21,766 nt of DNA from JACKPD01 sp034003145. GTDB lineage: Bacteria; Spirochaetota; Spirochaetia; CADAEX01. A program made the position numbers and the translations under genes. Positions 14,467-21,766 of the stretch are shown one piece after another. A model generated the notes under the pieces. The model did not search any database, was not told the origin of the DNA, and saw nothing but the letters and a program-made list of their open reading frames with translations. Within the stretch, counting starts at the first letter, position 1. Every line of letters begins with the position of its first letter. Where the stretch lies: positions 1-21,766 of the forward strand of contig JAVEZE010000021.1 in assembly GCA_034003145.1 (NCBI GenBank). The letters run 5' to 3'.

Positions 14467-15579
14467 ATGATTCAGGAAGTGTTTGAAAAACTGCAAAATT
14501 TACAGGACATACTGCTTCAGAAATATGAGATTGAAAATGAAATACGGGATATACCCAAAGCGCTTGTAACAAAGAATGAGCTTTTGACAAGACTTAAAAA
14601 ACAGTTTATTGAAAAAAGCACCCTTCTTGAAAAGAAACAGGAAAAATGCAAGTCGCTTAAAGATAAACTGCGCGAAGCTGAAGAACTCCGGGAAAAGCAT
14701 GAGAAAGACATGGATATTATCAAGACCCAGAGGGAATATGAAGTTCTTGACAAGATGATAAAGGAAGCTACAGAAAAGGAACAGCAGCTCAGGAAAGATA
14801 TGCTTAAAGAAGAAAAAGAAATTGAGGAACTGAATCAGTATATCGAAAGGGAAGAGCAGCTGATAAGCCAGCAGGAAGATGAAATGAAGGCTGAGGAAGA
14901 AAGGATTGAAAGTGAAAGCGGGGAGAAAAGAGCGCTACTTAAAAAGCTTGAAGAGGAAGAAGTCTCAATTGTTCCAGGGCTTGATGATGAGATCCTGTTT
15001 AAATTTGAAAGGATTATAAAGAATAAATCAGGCCTGGGTATTGTTCCGGTAAAGGGAACAGTCTGTACCGGCTGCCATATGATTCTCTCTGCCCAGTTTG
15101 TAAATGATGTCAGACATGGGGAAGAAATCCTTTTTTGCCCATACTGCAGCAGGATATTGTTTCATGTTGATTCTGACGATGCTGCGCTTGTTACATTCAA
15201 GGATAGCGATATTGGCGGCTTTTCTGATTATGATGATTTTGAAAGTGATGAACCTCTTGATGAAGATGATGTGGAAGAGGTTGTGGATAGCCTCCGCTCA
15301 ACTTCAATTGTCAAAGGTGAAACCGCAATAAGACACACTGAAGTATATGATTCTGATGATGATGAGATATTTGATGAGGAAGAAGAGGAGTTCGAGGAAG
15401 AAGAGGAGTTTGAGGAAGAAGAGGAGTTCGAGGAAGAAGAGGAATATGAAGATGACACCGAGGATGCGGATGCGGACTCCGATGTGAGCGCGGATGATGA
15501 AGATGTTGAGGCAGATGAGGATGTTGTTGAGGACGAAGATGAAGACGATGACCCAGAGATGGATGAAGATAGACTCTAG
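14467..15579 (+). CDS. C4 zinc-ribbon coiled-coil protein (DUF164/zf-RING_7 type) with acidic tail
   Basis: 370 residues. Residues about 1-170 are an almost continuous charged coiled coil. The zinc ribbon uses Cys200, Cys203 (CTGC), Cys224 and Cys227 (CPYC), the arrangement of the DUF164 (zf-RING_7) family. Such proteins usually end soon after the ribbon, at about 240 residues. Here some 130 extra residues follow, mostly Asp and Glu, including a tandem repeat at the DNA level. The family is proposed to bind nucleic acid or act as a chaperone-like coiled coil, but the role here is not established. The ATG is preceded by AGGAG (14455-14459) seven bases upstream. It lies between rpoD and rnpB on the same strand. 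Confidence 0.88.
   Translation: MIQEVFEKLQNLQDILLQKYEIENEIRDIPKALVTKNELLTRLKKQFIEKSTLLEKKQEKCKSLKDKLREAEELREKHEKDMDIIKTQREYEVLDKMIKEATEKEQQLRKDMLKEEKEIEELNQYIEREEQLISQQEDEMKAEEERIESESGEKRALLKKLEEEEVSIVPGLDDEILFKFERIIKNKSGLGIVPVKGTVCTGCHMILSAQFVNDVRHGEEILFCPYCSRILFHVDSDDAALVTFKDSDIGGFSDYDDFESDEPLDEDDVEEVVDSLRSTSIVKGETAIRHTEVYDSDDDEIFDEEEEEFEEEEEFEEEEEFEEEEEYEDDTEDADADSDVSADDEDVEADEDVVEDEDEDDDPEMDEDRL
15376..15447 (+). repeat. Four tandem 18-bp repeats encoding an acidic hexapeptide
   Basis: The unit GAGGAAGAAGAGGAGTTC, encoding EEEEEF, is repeated at 15376, 15394, 15412 and 15430, with one T-for-C change in the second copy and a diverged end (GAATAT) in the last. Near-identical DNA copies suggest recent slippage or expansion. 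Copy number could vary between strains while always keeping the reading frame. Confidence 0.9.
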
Positions 15580-15604
15580 GTCAGATATTTATTAAGTTAA
15601 TTAT

Positions 15605-15989
<385 letters not shown>

Positions 15990-16021
15990 TTTTTATTATT
16001 ATAGTAGAGGAAAAGATCAAA

Positions 16022-16966
16022 ATGATTCTCCCTGAAAGAAGATTTAGTTTTTCATCAAAAAACCGCAGGAAACAGGGATTTAAAAGATTTACTTTCCTGC
16101 TTGTTTTGATACTCGCTGCAGGCGGCGTATATCTGACTGTGAAAAACAGGAATACCCTTAAGAAAATTATAAATAAACCGACACAAAATGAAATTATTAT
16201 GGAGCTGTGGGACAATCAGAAATACAGCGATCTTATTGAATATTGCGATAATATTCTTGAAAAAGATCCTTCCAGTTTTGACGCACTAATGTTCAGGGGA
16301 ATATCATCTTTTTATGAGGGTTCTTCCAGGGTAAATCTGGAAGAAAGGCTTCCTTTTATCGATGATGCTGTGTTTTTCTTGAGAAAGGCAGTTTTGTTTG
16401 ATGAAAAAAAAATGAGGCCGCAGATAGACTATGTCCTGGGAAAAGCATATTACCATAAAGGAAGATATTACTGTGATCTATCTGTAAAATATCTTGAGAA
16501 ATCACTTTTGGCAAATCATATAGGCAAGGATACCTATGATTATCTCGGCCTTTCATATATGGAGCTTGGGAACAGGGAGAAAAGCGCAGAGTATTTTGAA
16601 ATCGCGGCTGAGAACAATCCGTCTGATATTCTTTTTCTGATTCTCGCTCAGGTATATATTGATCTGGGAAAAAGCGAAAAGGCGGAAGAGTATCTGTTAA
16701 GATCCAATAATAAAACAACTGACCCGCAGATTGAAGAAAAAAACCTGTTTCTCCTTGGACAGATTTATCAGGACAGAAATGAAATGTTAAAAGCGGAAAA
16801 CAGCTATCAGAGAATAATTCAAAAAAATCCGGGATCCGCGGATGCTTATTACAAACTGGGTTTGTTATATGAAATAGCGGGAGATAAAATCAAGGCGCGG
16901 GCCGAGTGGCGCAATGCTCTCCGCGCAGATCCTGAGCATTACGGCACAAGACTTAAACTATTTTAG
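16022..16966 (+). CDS. Membrane-anchored TPR-repeat protein
   Basis: 314 residues. A basic N-terminus (RRKQGFKR) precedes a membrane segment at about 23-40, so the rest probably faces the periplasm. About six TPR-like helix pairs follow; the clearest are at about 170-200 (YLGLSYMELGNREKSAEYFE), 203-228, 240-270 and 273-303 (YYKLGLLYEIAGDKIKARAEW). TPR domains are protein-binding scaffolds. The position between rnpB and mreB suggests, but does not prove, a link with the elongasome, since a TPR gene at this place is also found in Treponema (from memory). The ATG at 16022 is preceded by AGAGG at 16006-16010 with a long spacing of 11. No terminator separates it from mreB, although mreB has its own promoter. 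Confidence 0.85.
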   Translation: MILPERRFSFSSKNRRKQGFKRFTFLLVLILAAGGVYLTVKNRNTLKKIINKPTQNEIIMELWDNQKYSDLIEYCDNILEKDPSSFDALMFRGISSFYEGSSRVNLEERLPFIDDAVFFLRKAVLFDEKKMRPQIDYVLGKAYYHKGRYYCDLSVKYLEKSLLANHIGKDTYDYLGLSYMELGNREKSAEYFEIAAENNPSDILFLILAQVYIDLGKSEKAEEYLLRSNNKTTDPQIEEKNLFLLGQIYQDRNEMLKAENSYQRIIQKNPGSADAYYKLGLLYEIAGDKIKARAEWRNALRADPEHYGTRLKLF

Positions 16967-16986
16967 ATAAATTCTCCGCTTATTAA

Positions 16987-17015
16987 TTTACATTATTATT
17001 GTTTTCACTTATAAT
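16987..17015 (+). promoter_or_regulatory. Predicted strong promoter of the mre-mrdA-rodA operon
   Basis: TTTACA (16987-16992) and a perfect TATAAT (17010-17015) are separated by 17 bases. Transcription would start near 17022, leaving about 44 bases before the mreB ATG at 17066. It is one of the best sigma-70 matches in the window and marks the start of the cell-shape operon. Confidence 0.7.
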
Positions 17016-17065
17016 GGCAAAAATTGCTATCTTACTTATTGTGTATATACATCCTGGAGGAATAT

Positions 17066-18106
17066 ATGGGGTTTATCAACAAGATTGGCGGCGCGTTTAC
17101 ATCAGATATTGGAATAGACCTGGGAACCTGCAACACATTGATATATATCAGGGGCAGGGGTATTGTTATCAGCGAACCCTCTGTTGTAGCTGTGGAAAGA
17201 GGAACAAAAAAAGTTGTTGCTGTTGGAACAGACGCGAAAAAAATGTTGTGGAAAACCCCTGGCGATATTATCGCGATAAGGCCTCTCCGTGATGGTGTAA
17301 TAGCTGATCTTGAAACAACAGAAAAAATGATCAGGTTTTTTATATCGCAAGTACTTCCAAAGAGATGGCTTGTAAAACCGAGAATGGTAATAGGTGTTCC
17401 AAGCTGCATAACAGAAGTTGAAAGAAGAGCAGTCGAAGAAAGTGCGTATAAGGCAGGAGCCAGAGAAGTCAAGGTTATAGAAGAATCCCTTGCCGCAGCT
17501 ATAGGAGCGAATATCCCAATTTTTGAACCTGCCGGCCACATGGTATGTGATATCGGGGGGGGAACAACTGAGATTTCTGTTATTTCGCTTGGCGGAATGG
17601 TTGTAAGCAATGCTATAAGGCTGGGCGGCGACGAGTTTGACGAAGCTATAATCAAGCATGTCAGAAGCGTTCACAACCTGATAATCGGAGAGCAGACTGC
17701 GGAAAACCTCAAGATAAAAATTGGAAATGCCTATTCAGATAAAAAAATTGAAAGAATGGAAATAAAAGGGACAGACGCTATTACCGGCCTTCCCAGAAGG
17801 CTTGAGATGGATTCAATCGAGGTGAGGGAAGCGCTCCAGGAACCTGTTAACGCAGTAATCGAGGAAATTAAAAGGACACTGGGCCAGACCCCGCCGGAGC
17901 TTGCCGCAGATATTGTTGAGAGGGGGATTGTGATGACAGGAGGAGGTTCACTTCTATCCGGCCTTTCAAACCTGATTTCAAAAGAGACTGGAGTGCCTGT
18001 AATACTGGCGGAAGAACCGCTTAACTGTGTCGCGATTGGGGCTGGAATGTACTACGATTTTGCAAGGAATTCTTCCAACAAAACAATATACAACTCACTA
18101 AACTGA
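17066..18106 (+). CDS. mreB: Rod-shape-determining actin homologue MreB
   Basis: 346 residues from ATG 17066, a typical MreB length. The open frame extends 14 codons upstream, but GGAGG (17056-17060) sits five bases before this ATG and the predicted transcription start near 17022 leaves the longer version without a ribosome site. Nucleotide-binding motifs are present: phosphate 1 DIGIDLGTCNT (14-24), phosphate 2 DIGGGTTEISV (from residue 162) and the adenosine motif TGGGSLLSG (from 291). It forms membrane-bound filaments that steer the RodA-PBP2 synthase along the cylinder. First gene of the operon mreB-mreC-mreD-mrdA-rodA; mreC starts 13 bases after the stop. Confidence 0.97.
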   Translation: MGFINKIGGAFTSDIGIDLGTCNTLIYIRGRGIVISEPSVVAVERGTKKVVAVGTDAKKMLWKTPGDIIAIRPLRDGVIADLETTEKMIRFFISQVLPKRWLVKPRMVIGVPSCITEVERRAVEESAYKAGAREVKVIEESLAAAIGANIPIFEPAGHMVCDIGGGTTEISVISLGGMVVSNAIRLGGDEFDEAIIKHVRSVHNLIIGEQTAENLKIKIGNAYSDKKIERMEIKGTDAITGLPRRLEMDSIEVREALQEPVNAVIEEIKRTLGQTPPELAADIVERGIVMTGGGSLLSGLSNLISKETGVPVILAEEPLNCVAIGAGMYYDFARNSSNKTIYNSLN

Positions 18107-18119
18107 AGCCTGGAAAAAC

Positions 18120-18977
18120 ATGAAAAACAACAGAGGAAAAAGCAGGATAAAAAAGGAAACTTTGCTATTTATCCTGCTTTTACTTATTAATTCCATTCTT
18201 ATGATTTCTGACAGAAGGGGAAAAGAGACACCCAGACTTTCTGAAATTGGATTTTCACTCATCTCTGTTTTTCAGCAGGGTTTTTCATATATTTCAGATT
18301 TTATTAATGAAACTGGTAACTCAATCAACGAGCTTAAGAAAATAAAAACTGAATACAGGGCTCTGCTGAAAAAAGTTTCTGAATATGAATCTCTTGAAAA
18401 AGATTATCTTGATCTTAAAAGGGAAAACGCTGAAATGCGCAGGCAGCTTTCTTTAAGCAGCACAACAAGGATGGAAAAAATTCCTGCCCAGGTAACAGGA
18501 AGTGATCCTGGTATTTTTTATAATACGATAATTATTGATAAGGGATCAAAACACGGAATAAAAAAGGATATGGCTGTTGTAGCTTTTTATGAAGGTTTTC
18601 AGGGGCTTGTGGGACGGGTTTTTGAGACAGGAGCTTACTCTTCAAAAGTTATCCCGTTATATGATAAAAAATTCTCCGCTGCGGCAAGGCTCCAAAACCT
18701 GCGCTATGAAGGGATAATAAGCGGAAACGGGGACAGCAAGTCTCTGTGCCTGATGAATTATGTCAATAAAAACGCAAGAGACAAGATAGTTTATGGCGAT
18801 CTTATAATTACATCCGGTATGAGCTCAATCTACCCGAGCGGAATATACATCGGGAAGGTAAGAAGTGTTGTCGCGAAAGAATATGAATCATCGCTTGAGC
18901 TTGAAATAGAACCGGTTGTTGATTTTTCAAGGCTTGAATATGTTTTTGTTTTGAGCAAAGAGATGGAAAAGGAATGA
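18120..18977 (+). CDS. mreC: Rod-shape-determining protein MreC
   Basis: 285 residues. A membrane segment at about 13-29 is followed by a long coiled coil (about 65-115, LERK-rich, ending ENAEMRRQLSL). After that comes the beta-rich periplasmic domain with the family motifs VTGSDPGIFYNTIIIDKG and GLVGRV. It bridges MreB/MreD to PBP2 and activates it. The ATG is preceded by GGAAAA. The TGA stop overlaps the mreD start as ATGA, indicating coupling. Confidence 0.93.
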   Translation: MKNNRGKSRIKKETLLFILLLLINSILMISDRRGKETPRLSEIGFSLISVFQQGFSYISDFINETGNSINELKKIKTEYRALLKKVSEYESLEKDYLDLKRENAEMRRQLSLSSTTRMEKIPAQVTGSDPGIFYNTIIIDKGSKHGIKKDMAVVAFYEGFQGLVGRVFETGAYSSKVIPLYDKKFSAAARLQNLRYEGIISGNGDSKSLCLMNYVNKNARDKIVYGDLIITSGMSSIYPSGIYIGKVRSVVAKEYESSLELEIEPVVDFSRLEYVFVLSKEMEKE

Positions 18978-19480
18978 GACAGAGTAAACTTTTATCAATG
19001 ACATTAATAATGGTGCTCATTGTCATACTCCAAAGCACTTTATTTAATAAACTTCCCGGTAATTTTATTTTCCCTGATTTTACCCTTGTAATTATTGTGT
19101 TTTTTTCCAACGGCAGGGGACGGATGGATGGACAGATAAGCGGTTTTTTTACAGGCATGGCTGAGGATTTTTTAAGCCTTTCTCCGCCAGGTTTTAACAG
19201 TTTGATAAAAACCCTTATCGGGTATATCTACGGCAGTTTGAAAGGAAAGATATTTATTGATCCCATATTTTTTCCTGTTATAATGGTAATGACAGCTACG
19301 CTGCTTAAAGCTTTCAGCGCTCTATTGATATCAGCCCTTTTTCTCAAACCAGAAGCAGCTCCTGCAGTGTTTACAGCAAGGTTTGCAATTGAGATGGCTG
19401 AAAACTGTATCGCGGCCCCTTTTGTTTTCGCATTGATGAAAACATTTAAATTTTATTCTGCTGAAGAGAGGGGTTTTTAA
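18974..19480 (+). CDS. mreD: Rod-shape-determining membrane protein MreD
   Basis: 168 residues, standard for MreD. Four or five hydrophobic segments are seen (about 7-22, 32-45, 75-90, 97-122, 145-160). Weak family features include GFFTGMAEDFLSLSPPGFNSL, the loop that follows the second helix in MreD proteins. It is assigned from membrane pattern, size and position between mreC and the PBP2 gene. It overlaps mreC by four bases, and the PBP2 gene starts two bases after the stop. Confidence 0.88.
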   Translation: MRQSKLLSMTLIMVLIVILQSTLFNKLPGNFIFPDFTLVIIVFFSNGRGRMDGQISGFFTGMAEDFLSLSPPGFNSLIKTLIGYIYGSLKGKIFIDPIFFPVIMVMTATLLKAFSALLISALFLKPEAAPAVFTARFAIEMAENCIAAPFVFALMKTFKFYSAEERGF

Positions 19481-19481
19481 A

Positions 19482-21371
19482 ATGACTGGCGGAGACTTTC
19501 ATGCAGGAAGCAAGGAATCGCTGAAATCCAGGATTACAGTTGTATTAATATTCTCACTAACGTTTTTGGCCGCTTATTCCGTGTATCTGTTTTCGCTCCA
19601 GATTGTAAAGGGACTTGAATATAAAAAGATGGCCTGGGCTGTCGCGATGCGGGAATCTGTCATTTCCACCCAGAGGGGAGAAATATTTGACAGGAATTAT
19701 GATCTTCCTCTTGTCACAAATGTGGATCTTTTCGCTGTTGAAATAATCCCTGCGGAACTTGAAAAAGAAAAAATTGACGATGTTGTAAAAAAGCTTGCGA
19801 TAGTGCTTGATCTTGATGAAAACGTTATCAGGAAAAAAATACCAACAAAAGTGCTGCGGCAGTACAAACCAATTGAAATCAAAGATGATATTAAATATGA
19901 GAAAGTTCTCTATATAGCTGAAAATATTGAAAAATTTCCAGGAGTCACATGGCGGAGCAAGCCTATCAGAAGCTACCTTGATACTGCTTCCATTTCCCAT
20001 ATTCTTGGATATGTAGGTGATATTACAAGGGAAGAACTTCAGGTTTTATACAACAGTGGTTATGCACCTGATTCAGAGCTTGGGAAAATGGGTATTGAAA
20101 AACAGTATGACATGCTGCTGCGAGGAGAAACCGGACGCAGGTACAGCACTGTCGATGTAAGGGGAAGAAAAACAGGCGAATTTGGCGAAACAGAAGAAAA
20201 ACCGCCTGTCATTGGTAAATCACTTGTCCTTACGATAGACCGGCATATACAGAAACTATGTGAAAAAGCGCTTGGAGAAAGGGTCGGTTCTGTAGTTGTA
20301 ATGAAACCCTCAACCGGGGAAATTCTTGCAATGGTCTCTTACCCTTGGTACAATCCCAATGAATTTTATGAGGATACAAGATCAGAGTATTTTAAGTCGC
20401 TTGCTCTGGATTCCGGGTTCCCTTTTCTCAACAGGGCAGTTCAGTCTACATATGCGCCAGCCTCTGTTTTTAAATTCGTATTGACTACAGCAATACTTGA
20501 AGAAGAGGTTTTCCCCCCCTGGGAAAAAATAGAATGTAAAGGAAGCATCCATCTTGGAGACAGGACATTCAACTGCCACAAAAAAACAGGTCACGGATAT
20601 CTGGATCTTGCAGGCGCACTTGCTGAATCATGCGATGTATATTACTGGACAGTAGGAAGGGAATATCTTGGTGTTGAAAGGATTACCGATTATGCGCGCC
20701 GGTTCGGGTTTGGGCAGAAAACCGGAATAGATATTCCGGGAGAGGCAAAAGGGCTGGTCCCAACCCCGGAATGGAAAGACTCTGCCTATCATGTCCCCTG
20801 GCTTGGAGGAGATACATTTAATATCTCTATCGGTCAGGGATACCTTGAAACATCACCTCTTCAGGTCGCAAATGCTGTATCAATGATTGTAAATGAAGGG
20901 GTAAACTACGTCCCCCACTTTATAAAACAGATAAGGGATCCTGTTTCCGGAGAAATACTTGAAAAAATTGAACCGAAAATTCTTCATAATACCGCAATAA
21001 GAAAAGAAACTTTCCGCAAGGTAAAAGAGAACATGAGGGGCGTAATAACCAAAGGGACAGCAAGGGTTGTACTGACTACAAAAGCGGTTGAGGTTGCAGG
21101 AAAAACAGGTACAGGCGAGGTTGGTTTTAAGGACAGGTGGACATCCTGGTTTGCGGCATACGGCCCCTACAACAGCACAAATCCGGAAGAACAGGTTGTA
21201 GTAGTAGTTATGGTTGAAGCTGTAAATGAGTGGGAATGGTGGGCTCCCAAGGCTACCAATGTGATATTTCAGGGTATTTTCGCGGACCAGAATTATGAAG
21301 AAGCGGCAAAAGATCTTAATATATGGTATCTCAAGACTCCCAGGGATATTATAAGGGCCAGAGTAGAATGA
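19482..21371 (+). CDS. mrdA: Penicillin-binding protein 2, elongation transpeptidase
   Basis: 629 residues. A membrane anchor at about 16-40 is followed by the dimerisation/pedestal domain with QRGEIFDRNYDLPL, and by the transpeptidase domain. Active-site motifs: SVFK (Ser328-Lys331), SCD (Ser383-Asp385) and KTGTGE (Lys541-Gly543). All are intact, so it should be a beta-lactam-sensitive DD-transpeptidase. The residues before the nucleophile read YAPAS where many homologues have YPPGS. It crosslinks new sidewall glycan made by RodA, which is encoded next with an ATGA overlap. GAGAGGGG at 19467-19473 is the likely ribosome site. Confidence 0.95.
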   Translation: MTGGDFHAGSKESLKSRITVVLIFSLTFLAAYSVYLFSLQIVKGLEYKKMAWAVAMRESVISTQRGEIFDRNYDLPLVTNVDLFAVEIIPAELEKEKIDDVVKKLAIVLDLDENVIRKKIPTKVLRQYKPIEIKDDIKYEKVLYIAENIEKFPGVTWRSKPIRSYLDTASISHILGYVGDITREELQVLYNSGYAPDSELGKMGIEKQYDMLLRGETGRRYSTVDVRGRKTGEFGETEEKPPVIGKSLVLTIDRHIQKLCEKALGERVGSVVVMKPSTGEILAMVSYPWYNPNEFYEDTRSEYFKSLALDSGFPFLNRAVQSTYAPASVFKFVLTTAILEEEVFPPWEKIECKGSIHLGDRTFNCHKKTGHGYLDLAGALAESCDVYYWTVGREYLGVERITDYARRFGFGQKTGIDIPGEAKGLVPTPEWKDSAYHVPWLGGDTFNISIGQGYLETSPLQVANAVSMIVNEGVNYVPHFIKQIRDPVSGEILEKIEPKILHNTAIRKETFRKVKENMRGVITKGTARVVLTTKAVEVAGKTGTGEVGFKDRWTSWFAAYGPYNSTNPEEQVVVVVMVEAVNEWEWWAPKATNVIFQGIFADQNYEEAAKDLNIWYLKTPRDIIRARVE

Positions 21372-21766
21372 GAATAAAAACAAACCTTAATTTTGATTTT
21401 TTTATTCTCGCAAGTGTCCTCATCCTTTCTGCCGCAAGTGTTTTATTTATCTACTCAAGCAATATAGCATCTGACGGAACCCTTGTTTCCAATGAATATA
21501 TAAAACAGATTGTCTGGGTTTCTCTCGGCCTGGTAATAATGGGGATGATAATGGTTGTTGATTACAAACATGCTGAAAATTTTTCAGTTTACCTTTATTT
21601 TGCCCTGATTTTTCTGCTTATCATAACATTGCTGTTCGGGAAAAGAGTAAACGGCGCGAGGTCCTGGCTGGGAATAATGGATATAGGAATACAGCCTTCA
21701 GAATTTGCCAAATTGACAACCATAATAATGCTTTCTTCCTTTTACGCTAAACGTACCCGCGAGATG
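21368..21766 (+). CDS. rodA: RodA/FtsW-family peptidoglycan glycosyltransferase, 5' part only
   Basis: The first 133 codons are present and the frame is still open at the window edge. The ATG overlaps the TGA of the PBP2 gene (ATGA). Three hydrophobic helices (about 12-28, 47-63, 72-88) are followed by the SEDS-family signature VNGARSWLGIMDIGIQPSEFAKL, whose R-W-x-x-L and QPSE-K residues are diagnostic. RodA is the SEDS polymerase that pairs with PBP2 in the elongasome. RodA is chosen over FtsW because of its place directly after the PBP2 gene in an mre operon. Confidence 0.95.
   Translation, partial: MRIKTNLNFDFFILASVLILSAASVLFIYSSNIASDGTLVSNEYIKQIVWVSLGLVIMGMIMVVDYKHAENFSVYLYFALIFLLIITLLFGKRVNGARSWLGIMDIGIQPSEFAKLTTIIMLSSFYAKRTREM

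Noticed and set aside
15376..15447. Possible CRISPR-like or mobile repeat because of regular spacing
   Set aside because: The 18-bp units are directly adjacent without spacers and encode EEEEEF in frame; it is a coding microsatellite-like repeat.
15228..15458. Minus-strand frame encoding a poly-serine product
   Set aside because: It is the reverse complement of the Glu/Asp-rich repeat of the zinc-ribbon gene; the low complexity fully explains the open frame.
17024..17065. 14-codon upstream extension of mreB
   Set aside because: The GGAGG site lies between this extension and the ATG at 17066, and the predicted transcript begins at about 17022.
16999..17292. 97-codon plus-strand frame overlapping the start of mreB
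   Set aside because: It is out of frame with mreB, contains the mreB promoter and ribosome site, and its predicted product has no recognisable feature.
17032..17655. 207-codon open frame on the minus strand opposite mreB
   Set aside because: It lies wholly antisense to the strongly conserved mreB, has no ribosome site or recognisable domain, and its composition mirrors the coding strand.

Overview
The window holds bacterial chromosome, AT-rich (roughly 40% GC by eye), with tightly packed genes, many ATGA or near-zero junctions, several Shine-Dalgarno-backed TTG starts, and tRNA genes that do not encode CCA. The order dnaG - rpoD - zinc-ribbon coiled-coil gene - TPR gene - mreB - mreC - mreD - PBP2 - rodA matches, from memory, the arrangement in spirochaetes such as Treponema. 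The large surface protein (porin-like N-terminus, FlgD/Ig-like repeats, OmpA C-terminus) also fits a diderm spirochaete. I favour Spirochaetota, probably a Treponema or Spirochaeta relative; no marker settles the genus.

Left arm (1-2373): a leftward set of three genes, a HAD-family hydrolase, a membrane-anchored SPFH-like protein and a HIT-family nucleotide hydrolase/transferase. They are read from a probable promoter near 2365-2392. A small three-helix membrane protein diverges to the right at 2374.

Middle (2374-5608): type I methionine aminopeptidase (TTG start), tRNA-Thr(UGU) with its own promoter inside the end of the map gene, tRNA-Tyr(GUA) with a promoter and a strong intrinsic terminator, a YkgJ-type cysteine-cluster protein, an MBL-fold metallohydrolase with a good upstream promoter region, and an unrecognised 54-residue charged protein.

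Right arm (5697-21766), all rightward: a 1360-residue envelope protein with eight FlgD/Ig-like repeats and an OmpA domain; then mltG, dnaG and rpoD (a version of the macromolecular-synthesis operon with MltG upstream and no rpsU); a zinc-ribbon coiled-coil protein with a very acidic tail; the RNase P RNA gene rnpB; a membrane-anchored TPR protein; and the elongasome operon mreB-mreC-mreD-mrdA(PBP2)-rodA, with a strong promoter in front of mreB. rodA runs off the right edge.

Most of the window is conserved housekeeping: priming, transcription, tRNA processing, N-terminal Met removal and sidewall peptidoglycan synthesis. I saw no CRISPR array, insertion sequence, prophage or obvious defence system. 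The least ordinary items are the repeat protein with its alternating repeat types, the expanding acidic tail next to rnpB, the SPFH-like gene and the 54-residue protein.
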